Source: Oscheius dolichura (Eukaryota > Nematoda > Chromadorea > Rhabditida > Rhabditidae). Taken from it: DNA of 64,000 bases. A program made the position numbers and the translations under genes. Numbering within the stretch: the stretch's first letter is position 1; the number at the start of each line of letters is the position of its first letter. This document shows, one piece after another, positions 24,591-34,923 of the stretch. Under the pieces are notes generated by a model. The model did no database searches. It was not told the DNA's origin and saw only the letters and a list, made by a program, of their open reading frames with translations. The stretch is from NCBI GenBank assembly GCA_932521035.1, contig OW051497.1, positions 11,408,001-11,472,000 on the forward strand, read 5' to 3'.

Positions 24591-25683
24591 GATGGTAGAT
24601 GGCTGTACCCTACAATTAATCTATATTTGGCCCATATTTAACAATAAGACACTAAGCGTTGAGGAAGGATACCGAAGGGAGAGAGTGCCTTGCAAAATAT
24701 GAACTTGAGATACGCGTCTGGTTAAATACTGGTGGACAGTCACATATTTGCTTGTTTTGAACCAAAACTGCTATCATAGGTCGTCCGGAAACCATTATAT
24801 CAGTTTGCACACGGTGTACATGGCTCGAAATGTCATGTACTTCAAAAGGGTTTTATTATCACATCCTGGCAAAACAGCTAAACGCGTAACAAACTAATCT
24901 AGTACAAGTCACGGGAGTGGTGCCCTTTGGAACTACTGTAGCGTCGACGGGCAATATTATTCGACGGAAAACTGAATAAAGAAAATAAGGTAATGATGGA
25001 TAGAACAGCTAGCTTTGTTTAATTAATTGGTGACTTCCTACAAAACAACTGGATATCTCACAAAGATCTTCTTTTATTCCTCGCAAGAATTGTTTTTCCT
25101 ACAGGTGTCCGATGGTGTAAAGCAGATGTTCCCTTTGATGACTCAACTAACATTTTCAAACGGTAAACGAGGGACAGCTGACCAGTTTGCAAAGCTGCCG
25201 GCAATTGTTCTATCCTAGAATATCTTGCCTGCCATTTGCTCCCCGGTTAGTGTCATTTCAAAAAGAAGCCAGTTGATAGGAGTCTAATAGGCACCTGACA
25301 TAACTGTTTCCTCTGTAGAACACCCATTCACTAGAGGGAAAAAGAAACGGGTATAATGAGAAGCAACATAAAACACGTGGGGCCAGTGTGAGTTGAACTC
25401 TAAGCATTTGAACTTCAGGATCGCACTGAGTGCTTCCTGGCAGCTGTTTCTTGTTTCTGCCTTGCTCTGATTAATTATAGCCGTTGAACTAGTAGTATCT
25501 GCTCGCGAAGCTGTTTTCAACCGTACTCCCCTGAATCAAGATTTCTTAAAATGTGGTTAGCTCTAACGCTTCCAGCTAATCGAACAACTTTGTGCAAAAT
25601 GCCCAGACACTTTTTGGCTACTACCATCACGAGACAACAAACAAATTTTTATTTTTTTAAATTTAATGAACCGCAGGTAAGGA
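24591..25683. other. Spacer in the array
   Basis: About 1.1 kb with no gene recognised on either strand. Open frames near 25027 and 25284 are short, lack splice context and lack any family signature. The region should contain the promoter of the A gene starting at 24590. Confidence 0.45.
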
Positions 25684-27278
25684 TTAAAAAGTGCTGTTGA
25701 TCGCCTTCTGGAAGGAGTCTCTCATGGCGGCCATTTTCTCTTCTGTGGCCTTTCGCATTTCGACAAGCTTCTGCACAATGAAATCGTGTACTTCTTTAGT
25801 AGTTTCCTGCATTTTGCTTTCCATTCCTAGTAATTCTTTCTGCAAACGGATACACATGATGTCCTTTCAATTATTACCTTTGCTTCTGCTTTAGGTATGT
25901 TCATCTTTCCGACCGCATTATCAATTTGTGGCATAACGTATCTATTATTCAGTTTTGCTTTAAAAATTGAGCCCCCTTACTTTACCGACACGTCGTTGTA
26001 GATGTTGGCTCCACTCGCAACGTTCGTAAGGACTGCCACAACCTCCAATACTATGCTGACGAGTTCATTGCGAAAATGAGTGACATTTTGAAGTCCTTCT
26101 TTCTTCACCATAGCGTCAAACTTAGCCAAATGTTCAATAATAGGGCCAAAAATAACGCTTTCTAGAGAGCCGAAGAAATTCTCAAGTACGGTCCACCGCT
26201 GTTGGATCTGTCCCAATATTTTGATTTCCCTTGGAAGGTAGTTAGCGATCTCTTCGAAGTTTAGCTGCTCATTCGCACTAGACTGTTTGGCTGCAATTTG
26301 ACCGGCAGTCGTAGCATCATCCTTGCTCTAGTTCACTTTTATAAAAGTATGAGTTTACCCACCGATGGAATTGTAGTCCACGTGCTGTCACTGAACAATC
26401 CAACCAACTTTTTAAGCGTGTCTTTTAGAGCCTTGAACATAGAAGTCCAGCTCTCGTCCATCTTTGCTGTTGCTTTCTAAAAACCTTTACTGAGTTCTGT
26501 GCACTAAATCGGTACATCATAAACAACGGAGACGTTCCGAATTATGGTTTTCTGTTGGGCAATTTCGGCTTTTAGTCTGCAATGGAGCTATTGTTCTGCT
26601 TCCCATGAATTTCTTTCTGTTTATCATAATCAGCGACCAATTGTTGCGCTTCCCACACTTTTTCCTCATTCCCTGCTGTGGCCATTGTAACTTGAATTAA
26701 CTCCTGCACAAGAGGGAGGATATCGTCAAACTTTAGTTATTTCATGAATGTTTTTCATTCCAAAATTGCTAATAAAATTAAAATCTGGATCTTCCGGCTA
26801 AACATAAAAATTGAAGTATTTGAGAGAACGGTACTTTAGCATAGGCGCCGACCACTGAAGCCATAAATCCCAGAATCTCATTTCCGATTATTTTAATTCC
26901 AACCATGGTCTGATCGGCAGTGCGGAAGGACTCCGACATTCCACGCGAAAGTTGATAGAGTGAAGCACGGAAGGACCTGACGGGGGGTTTCTGTTAACAT
27001 CTTTGCATTACCGGGGTGTCTTAAGAAGCTTGATCATCCCAGTTGTCTTGTTATTTTCAAGGGAAAGGTCCGTAGTACAGGCAGTCAGAATAGACAGGCT
27101 TTGGATAACAAGAATCGCCTAAAGTTGTTATTTTTGGTTAAGCATTTTAAAACAAACCTGGGGAGCTGAAGTCAAGAAGCTCGTGTTAATTGTGGGCGTC
27201 GCCATGCTTGCAATGACTGTCTAAACTGATTTATTGATGCCTCTGAATATTACTCACATCTAAGGGTATGGTAGTCAT
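25684..27278 (-). pseudogene. Type A array gene, short subfamily, broken by a 35-nt deletion
   Basis: The exon order matches the gene at 18650-20310, and several blocks are nearly identical at DNA level (25690-26200 versus 18660-19170; 26800-27290 versus 19840-20330). Near 26735 the coiled-coil exon lacks about 35 nt that are present at about 19725-19763. The reading frame then reaches a TGA right after the NIHEITK block. The start (27278) and the last exon (ending AINSTF, TAA 25684) are still present. A pseudogene is the simplest reading; an assembly error at that spot is the alternative. Confidence 0.65.
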
Positions 27279-27406
27279 CGTGGTCGACGGCTGTTCCCCT
27301 AAACGCCAGGCTTTAGTTTTCAATTTTGCAAGAAAAATATAAAGATTAATCTGATGTTGATGTTAGGAGAAATCTGATAAACCACTTCTTCGAAGTCAGG
27401 TTTCAA

Positions 27407-27479
27407 GGCCGCGTGGCGCAATGGATAACGCGTCTGCCTACGGAGCAGAAGATTGCAGGTTCGAATCCTGCCGTGGTCG
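27407..27479 (+). tRNA. tRNA-Arg (anticodon ACG)
   Basis: The 73-nt sequence folds as a full cloverleaf. The acceptor GGCCGCG pairs with CGTGGTC with two G-U pairs. The D-arm is GCGCAATGGATAACGC. The anticodon stem TCTGC/GCAGA encloses the loop CTACGGA, giving ACG at 34-36. The T-arm is GCAGG-TTCGAAT-CCTGC and the discriminator is G. A run of five T begins 9 nt after the 3' end, a Pol III terminator. A34 would be read as inosine and decode CGU/CGC/CGA Arg codons. It sits in the spacer between the broken A copy and the fascin-domain B gene, on the opposite strand. Confidence 0.93.
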
Positions 27480-27487
27480 AAAGTTCT

Positions 27488-27492
27488 TTTTG
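27488..27492 (+). terminator. Pol III T-run terminator of tRNA-Arg
   Basis: TTTTT follows the tRNA 3' end by 8 nt, the expected RNA polymerase III stop. Confidence 0.7.
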
Positions 27493-27823
27493 CATTTATT
27501 AGTTTGCATTTCCCTATTTAACCACATCTAAGAGCATTGTAGCCTTCGCGGCCAACAGCTGTACCCTAAAGAATTGTGTGTAGTTGAAGATTCCTATTAT
27601 ACAAGGGACTCCAAAATAGCAGAGTCTACACAAACTTGAAGACAGGTAGGTACTTCCCCTGATAGCTTTCTGTCTTTCCAGTTTTAATACAATCTGTAGT
27701 CAACAATTTATTATAGAATCATTTACCCTAAATGGGAACAATATTTTTGGCTTTGAGCAAAGTAAGCTAATTGAAAAGATGCACAGGAAAATATAAGCGA
27801 AGCTAGACAATCACATTTGTTGT

Positions 27824-29622
27824 TTACCATCGTCCGAGCCAGAAATGCTCCCACCCTTGACATTTTTCCATGGTAGTAACAGAACCATCGGGGAAAGCAC
27901 TGAGGAATCGTTCATGGGCGCTCAAGAAACACCACGATCCATCGGAATTCTTGTACGGCGTCCAGGTTTCCCATCTTTGTGGTCGAGCCGCTAAGTCCAC
28001 TGTGCTATTCGGGTAGGCCCTCAAGTATCGCCCTGGTGAATGACTTGCTTTGAAGACGACTCTGCCTCCCCAGTCTTCGACATACCAGTGCTCCCAGTCC
28101 TGAGCCTTAGGAGCCATGTCCACCTTCCAATCAGTCTTATAGGCTCGCAAATATGTTCCGTGGACCGATTTCAAAATTCTGCGACCTCCAGATTCCGCAG
28201 ACCGACGAGTGTTATTAGCATTTTTGTGAAATCCAACGTCTTTTACCCAAAATCCCATGTCAACCAGGTTTACAGCAATCTGCAAACATGTAGATAGATG
28301 GATTATTTTGTGTTCTTACATGCGTTTCTAGGTGATTTCTTGCTTTGTTCCACGCAACTACAAAGTCCTTTTTCGCTCTGTTCCAGGCAGCGTCAAGGTT
28401 TTTGTGATCCTTTGAGAGAGTTCCTGTCATTGAGCTGAAAACATAGCAAATATTCCAATATCAACTGCTACCCAGGAGGTGAGTGTCCAGCCGCTTGGAT
28501 TTGTTGAACTGTTACAAGATTCTTCTGTAGGTTTTGAGTGTAGCTGCTCACCTGAATCACATTTTTCATGAGGTATCAGAAAAAAACTAGAAACTTGCCT
28601 CTTTAAATGCGTCCGACACATCTAGCAACAATTGCCTGTATCCTATTGAAAGATGAAGCGTCCCTTTCAGTCTGAAACAAATATTTTATGCTGTTTAGGT
28701 CTGCTACTCACTTAGTTACAGCTTTGGCGATTTCGTCAAGTTCAAATCGTTTCTCAAGTTGCTTTCTTTCCAAGGATGTTCTTCGATTTAAATTTTGTTG
28801 GAAAGAGGCTTGGAGACGTCCTTGATTTACTTCAGTGGAGGCGTACATACTGCGTCTATTTCCCAATTCGTTTTTAGCTGACTGTTGTCTAATTATGAGA
28901 AGTTAATAAAGATAAGCCTACGTCCAAATCCTTGAACGACACGGCAGTTCCAACACCAACGGGGATGGTAACTACCGCCCCCATACCGAATGTGAGAACT
29001 GTAATACCCAATAAAATACCGCTGAGTACTTTCTTTTTCTCCACCTTACGTTCAGCATCTGCAATGCCTCGCTGCAGTTGCTCTAGTTCGGATGCCATCT
29101 GAGGATATTTTCAAAGACAGAAACAGTGTAATTACCCTGTTTAGGTTATCTTGAGTAGTCTTGATTTGCTCTTGGGTTGCTCTCAGGTTGTTGTTTACTT
29201 CAAGTATTTGCTTATTAACCTCAGAAGACTCCGAAAATCCGTGATGTTGGCGGGTAATGATGTTTTGGATAAGACCACTCATTTCTTTTTCCTGCAAAAG
29301 ACGGTTAATACTAGGTTGGGCAATACCTTAGCGTCAAGGTTATTGATATTATTCCTGACAATGTCAAAGCTGCTCTTCACTTCTTGAAGGACTGCAATTG
29401 TCGTCTTTGGTCTTCTCATAACCTCGTGGGCTTCGAAGCTGGTTATCATTTCCTCAATCTTTGCTCCCACTTGTTGTTGTCTCGATATTATATTGTGTAT
29501 AGATATTTCTTGTTGATTGAATTCAGCTACAAGAGCATTTCCATGGTTCACCAGGTTCTGGGTCGCCACAGGAAGAGCAAGAGCCTAAATATGATTAGTC
29601 AAGTCAGGGCTGAACTTACCAT
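27824..29622 (-). CDS. Type B array protein fused to a C-terminal fascin-like beta-trefoil
   Basis: A one-codon ATG exon (29622, ATG then GTAAGT) is followed by ALALPVATQNLVNHGNALVA. Next come a helical exon (VGAKIEEMITSFEAHEVMRR) and LIQNIITRQHHGFSESSEVN. An exon follows from MASELEQLQRGIADAERKVE into the hydrophobic run SGILLGITVLTFGMGAVVTI (about 28990-29050). After QSAKNELGNRR the coiled coil resumes. The C-terminal exon (28285 to TAA 27824) has three roughly 40-residue repeats: HGTYLRAYKTDW...WEHW, GRYLRAYPNSTV...WETW, ERFLSAFPDGSV...WEHFW. That is the pattern of one fascin/actin-crosslinking-type beta-trefoil, known for binding actin, glycans or other ligands. The other two B genes lack it. 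The gene lies 213 bp downstream of the A gene ending at 29836. Confidence 0.7.
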
Positions 29623-29835
29623 CGCTTGAAGACGCCGTCTTTTTTTCACTAGGCTCTAATCTTAAGATTACGGTTCCTTTTTAAAGGAGATAAATAATTT
29701 TGTCAGACAGCTGTTTAAACATATTAAAGAATGAAGTAGGAGCACTTTAATAAGAAAGCGGTGTTGCACTTTAATAAGAAAGCACTTTAATAAGAAAGCG
29801 GTGTTGCGCGGTGTCGTTCGTAAAAGTGCAGCAAG

Positions 29836-31776
29836 TTATCCACGGAGCATGGGGGTATTGAGCGACTTCTGGAAGCTCGTCGCAACAGCCGTCATCTGAG
29901 CAGTAGCTCTGTCCTTCATCTCGACTAGTTTCTGCTCAATGAACTCGTCGACTTCTTTACTAACCAGCTCCATTCTGCCATGCAACTTAGGTAACGCTTT
30001 CTAGAATTCTTTGTACACATGGGATTACTTTTTTTACCTTGGCTTCTTCCGGAGTCATGGTCATGTTCAGCACGGCAGAGTCAATTTGCGGCATGACGTA
30101 CCTGTAAATCTTAAAACATCGTTTAATTATCAACATACTTTTTCGAGATCTCGGTGTAGGCTCGAGCCACGTTGAAGACGCTGGTACAGTATGAGGCAGC
30201 TTTAATACCGGTAATGGCCAGTTCATTGCGAAGCAGTCCCGAGTTTCGAAGAGCTTTTTGATTCACGATAGAATCGAAATCCGCCAAATGTCTTGTCGTT
30301 GGCCCGATGATAACACTTTCAAGAGAGGCGAAGAACGTTTGCAGCCGACTCCATTGCTCCTGGATCTGCCCGAGAATCTTTATCCCTTTTGCCAGGTAGT
30401 ACAGAATCTCTTCCATATTCAGCTGCTCAACTTTTGTATTTGCTAATTTGGTAGCGATCTGAGCAAGTGCCATACGGTTAGCTGCGGCCTAGACAAAATA
30501 TTTTCAAAATTGTCCACATATCTACCTCTTTCATCTTAATCTGCTCTTTCTCTCTTTGGTAGATGTACATTTCCTTTGACAATTCCGCTGCTCTCTTAAA
30601 TCCTCGATTGAATTTACTAAAATAACAAAGCAAACCTCATAACTTGCCATAGCACTTTTAGCCAAGGTTGCAGACGCATTTGATAGGAGTTTTGCACCAG
30701 AGATTTTCTAAAATATTTTTATGTCCTAACGAGTCCTCAATTAACGGGCTCACCTTGCCACCCTGATTCTGTTCTCCCTTTTCAGACGTATTCGGATCCA
30801 CAAAGGCTGTAAGCTGCCTGAACATATCAGACAATCCTGCTGCCAAGATGTGCCAGCCGTTGCTCATCTTCTTGGTTGCTTCCTAAAACCACGAATAAGC
30901 TCAGGTTCTTCAAAATGATTACGTCGAATTTGTTAGAGGCATCCTGGATGAGCTTCTGCTGCTTCTTAATCTCTTCGTCTAGTCTGTAAATAATTGTTAT
31001 TGTATAACCGAGATTTCCCTACTTCTGCCCCTCTATAACAAGAGCAGCCTTATCCCTTTCATAAGCACTGAAGAGTTTCTTTGCCTCCCGAACCTTGTCC
31101 TCATTATCTCCCACGGTTGCGGTGGTGGCTTGAATCAGTTCCTGGATAAGAGAGAGGGTTTCGTCGAATTTCTGGCGTGCTCTTGTTGCTTCTTCGTTAC
31201 AGATTTTCACTACTTCGTGGAAGTTTTTCAATCGAAGGTTCCCAATGAAGTTAGAGCCGGCGTCATCAGGCTATAAAACGGTCTGTTTACCTCTACTAGG
31301 CATTAAAAAAGATGCGAAACTGAAAAAGACTACCTTGGCATAGGCGTTTACCAACGAAGTCATGATTTCCGGGACGTCTTCCAAGTTAATTTTGATTCGA
31401 AGCATAGCCTGATCAGCAGTGCGGAAAGCATCCGACATGCTAGCCGAAGTTTGGTAGAGTGAGGCACGGAAGGACCTAAACTGATGTTTTCATTAATACT
31501 TTCGTGTTACCTTGGTGTTTTCAAGAGAACGATCGCCCCATTTGTCCTGTCATTTACAAGAGAAGCATCAATAGTACAAGCTGCAAGGATTGACAAGCTT
31601 TGGAGCATCAGGGCTGCCTAGTAAGAAGGCTGTTGAGAGGTCTACCCTGACTAACCTGCGGAGCTGAATTCAAAAGGCTCACATCTACTGATGGAGCAGC
31701 GACGTTCGCTATAGCCGTCTACATATTTCGGCATTAGAACTTGAGTACGACTCACCTCCAGCAGCGAAGTGCTCAT
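29836..31776 (-). CDS. Type A array protein, first gene of the array
   Basis: The start ATG at 31776 opens a 7-codon exon (MSTSLLE, GTGAGT donor). Later exons carry AIANVAAPSVDVSLLNSAPQ, MLQSLSILAACTIDASLVND, MSDAFRTADQAMLRIKINLE, FDETLSLIQELIQATTATVG and a short helical exon (IKKQQKLIQDASNKFD). An amphipathic exon has MSNGWHILAAGLSDMFRQLT. Next are LLSNASATLAKSAMASYE and AAELSKEMYIYQREKEQI. The long exon has YYLAKGIKILGQIEQ-like residues (actual block ILGQIQEQWSRLQTFFASLE), and the last exon ends SLNTPMLRG with TAA at 29836-29838. It looks intact. It is the most diverged A copy and pairs with the fascin-domain B gene. Confidence 0.66.
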
Positions 31777-32886
31777 ATTGGTAGCTGGCGGTGCTAATGT
31801 GCCCTGAAGCTACATTATAAGAAGAAGAAATGAAGTTAACAAAAGGTAAGATGGTGAAAAGGGAACTTGAAGGAAGCAAACTAGAGAACCTTTTTAAATT
31901 GCTGGCTAGCGGCTGTTTTGCCCCTTTTATCCGTTGACAGATATTACACAATCACAGGCAATCTTCTTCTTCGAGCAGATGCCTTGATCTCATGATTTTA
32001 GATGCAGGAATACGGAAGCTTGAAAACAGGCGCTAGAGAGCAATTGGCGATGACTCAGCGCTGGGCATCAACTGTTAGTACAAAGGAGAATCTGCTCCGA
32101 TAGAGAGCATTGAGTCACTGAGCGGTATCTATCTTTAAAAATTGGACAACTGTCTAGTAAATAAGCTTGCCGAAGAGCAAAAGATTGTATGCCATCCCTG
32201 ACGCATAAAAAATGTAGGCTATAGCTACAATAATCTTAACAGTTGTTTTATAAAGATCTTTTTTTTTTGAAAAAGAGGAGTGCTTACGATGCAGAAATTC
32301 GGTTGGTATGTAGTTTTACTTAGGAGGATGGCACGAACAGCTCATTACCCCACTGGCAACAAGTCACAATTCTGTTCTTCTCCATCTCTGATGATTGTAT
32401 GATGTTTCAATGGTCTGTACCGATACTATGTACTCGTCTGTATCCTTGTTGTTACCAGCGTTGACCTCGTATCATCGGGGATTCGTCCTCCTCATTATTT
32501 CATATAATCCGTAAGTACATTTTAAAAGGTCGGAGTCGGCGCGTTTCATTTCCGTCTTCCCAGTTTTGCGTCCTTCTTTTAAAAGCGAGAAACAGTGTCC
32601 ATCCAGTTAAATTTTCTTCATAACCATGCCAAAGAAAAGCATAAAAGAACAAATAAGTGTGAGTCATCGAAGCGGCATTCGCTTGAAACCATTTGACAAC
32701 TGTTAGTATGATAAAGTTAATATACTCTTGTTAGACAGTTAGTATGGATCGAAACTAATTCCATTGTTGTTCATTGGCATTTTTATAGTAGCGTACTCTT
32801 CACAGGTCTACGCGCCTGTTATTCTCATTACAACTCCTATAATATTTGATAAATAACGCTTAAAATCTCTCTTCAGGTAAGCCTCG
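31777..32886. other. Divergent intergenic region between the array and the GH5 gene
   Basis: The array gene at 31776 and the GH5 gene at 32887 point away from each other, so this 1.1 kb must contain both promoters. A CTCTCTTCAG acceptor lies just before the GH5 start (ends about 32877). No coding exon is recognised. Confidence 0.45.
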
Positions 32887-34178
32887 ATGATACCCTCGTC
32901 GATTCTCTTCCTTCTTCTGTCAAGCGCCCTTGCTGAGGAATGCTTCGATGGGGCGAACTTCCACACCGATCGCGGCTTTATGAGAGTAAATGGACTGCCC
33001 CTGGTCTTGAAAGGAATCAATTGGTTTGGAGCGGAAACTGATACCTTGGTTCCCCACGGACTGTGGTCCTACTCGATGGACTCTTTCCTGGATATCATCT
33101 CCAAGTTGGTCAAATTCAGGGGCTGATATGTCTGCTTCAGAAATAACTTCAATGCAATCCGCGTGCCCTTCGCTCTCTCGATGGTCAAAGAAAATAAACC
33201 GAATACAAACGTGAATGCGGACGCAAACCCGGACCTCGAAGGAAAGACCGGAATGGAAGTGTTGGAGATCCTTGTGGATAAGGCTGCCAAGAAGGGACTG
33301 CTCATCATGCTCGACTACCATCGGATACGGTCTGAAGACGACATCCCTGAGTTGTGGTACGACGATGAGTACCCAGAGAGCGAGGTCATCAACATCTGGG
33401 GCAAGGTGTTAGACCGTCTTGGAAAGAAGTGGAACGTCTTTGCCATTGATTTGAAGAACGAGCCGCATGGAGCAGCGTCTTGGGGATTACAGAAAGATAC
33501 CGACTGGAATCAGGCTGCAGAGAGAATGATCCGTGCTCTGGGACCTAAGTTCGACAATTTCTTTTTCGTTGAAGGATCCACGCAGAACGTTGACACAGAC
33601 AGCCCAAGCCAGAAGGCCTTCTTCTGGGGAGAGAACCTTCAAGGTGTCAAGAAGCATCCCGTACTTCCTGGAGAGAAATGGAATACGCAGGTCGTCTACT
33701 CCCCTCACGGTAGGCGATTCGATCTTATAAATTCCATTAAATTGCAGTGTATGGACCTGACGTATCCAATCAGGAATACTTTAACACTGCGGACTTTCCG
33801 GAAAATATGCCGGGTATCTGGGACGAGCATTTCGGCGAGTACAGAGACCAGAGCGGCCAGCCTGTAGTTCTCGGCGAATGGGGAGGGCACTACAGACAGG
33901 GCACCAACGATGAAACCTGGCAAAATAAATTGGCAGACTACCTCATCGATAGAGGATTAACGGATCAGTTTTATTGGTGCTTCAATCCTAACTCCGGTGA
34001 CACTGGCGGTCTCCTCACCGACGACTGGAGGACTCTTGACGACCGCAAGGTTCAGCTGCTGAATAAAACTGTACCGAATCCGACAAAGTTCCAAGCAAAG
34101 GGCGGGAAGATTTGCATTGAGCCAGGATCGTATCCTGTTGCGAAGTATAACTTTGTAACTGTGTGTAGTTGCGATTAA
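32887..34178 (+). CDS. Secreted GH5-family glycoside hydrolase (cellulase-type)
   Basis: Three exons: 32887-33104, 33141-33709 and 33748-34178, with introns of 36 and 38 nt. The N-terminus MIPSSILFLLLSSALAEECF is a signal peptide. GH5 landmarks follow in order: LVLKGINWFGAETDTLVPHG, FNAIRVPFA, GLLIMLDYHR, FAIDLKNEPHGAASWG (the Glu of NEP is the acid/base), VVYSPH/VYGPDVSNQ, PGIWDEHFGEY, VVLGEWGGHY (the Glu is the nucleophile) and FYWCFNPNSGDTGG. The set matches endo-beta-1,4-glucanases of the bacterial/amoebozoan type. The enzyme would hydrolyse beta-1,4-glucan outside the cell. Nematode GH5 genes are widely held to come from horizontal transfer. Introns and a signal peptide show it is domesticated. 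The exact GH5 subfamily is not determined. Confidence 0.9.
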
Positions 34179-34923
34179 GTCTTATTGTTTTTATTATAAA
34201 TGTTGTTAATGCTGAACTGCTTTCGTGCCTCAGACAAGGTACGCGATTGTTTACACTGAGCCGATCGGAGCATTATCAAGAAGTTATGACTCCCGCGTGT
34301 GCTCTTCTTTTTAAACTTTACCATTCCTCAGATTCCCTTTTATAATTCCAAAAAGAGAAACGTTCCTAAACTGTGCAAACAACTACAGTCTTCCAAAAAG
34401 TTTCCGACTAACTTACACATATGTTTTCCAGAAAATGAGCAAACAACAAACAAGTTCAGTTGCTCGATAAAGAGGAGCATCTGTCTTGAGCAACTCGACA
34501 GCTGCACCTCGGATTTAAAAGGTTAGTCATCACTGCTAGTGGGCACTCCATGTCAAACAAGCTGAACCATCTTAAGACCAGTTATAAATAAACTTTTGGA
34601 ATTCCTGAAATCTTTGCTTTCGGCCCCACGCCATTTCACACATGGCCCCGTATGGAGTGTAGACCTCTGGTAAAAACATTCGTCATAAGATTTCAACTCC
34701 ATGCCCTTCTTTTTTGTGGGCAGGAACTCGTTAGCAGGAGAGAGTACAAATGATCCAAATCAAACGGACATTTATACTCAATCAAATGACATGTGTTTCG
34801 GGGTCGATTGTAAAGAAAGCGGTGCCACTTCCTGCTCTTTGCCCTAGCTTTCAATTTCTGATCTGTTTTCAAAAGCTGTAACCTCTTCTAGTCCGCCTCG
34901 CTTCTCCGACTTAGCTTTCAGGC
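34179..34923. other. Intergenic region between GH5 and the Asl1-like gene
   Basis: No coding exon recognised. A TTATAAATAAAC element at about 34582-34593 lies about 340 nt before the next start and could be a polyadenylation signal or TATA-like element. Confidence 0.35.

Noticed and set aside
11155-31776. Reading the A genes as myosin- or kinesin-like coiled-coil proteins
   Set aside because: The coiled coil is interrupted by hydrophobic exons and there is no motor or heptad-only rod. The small exons and hairpin layout do not fit.
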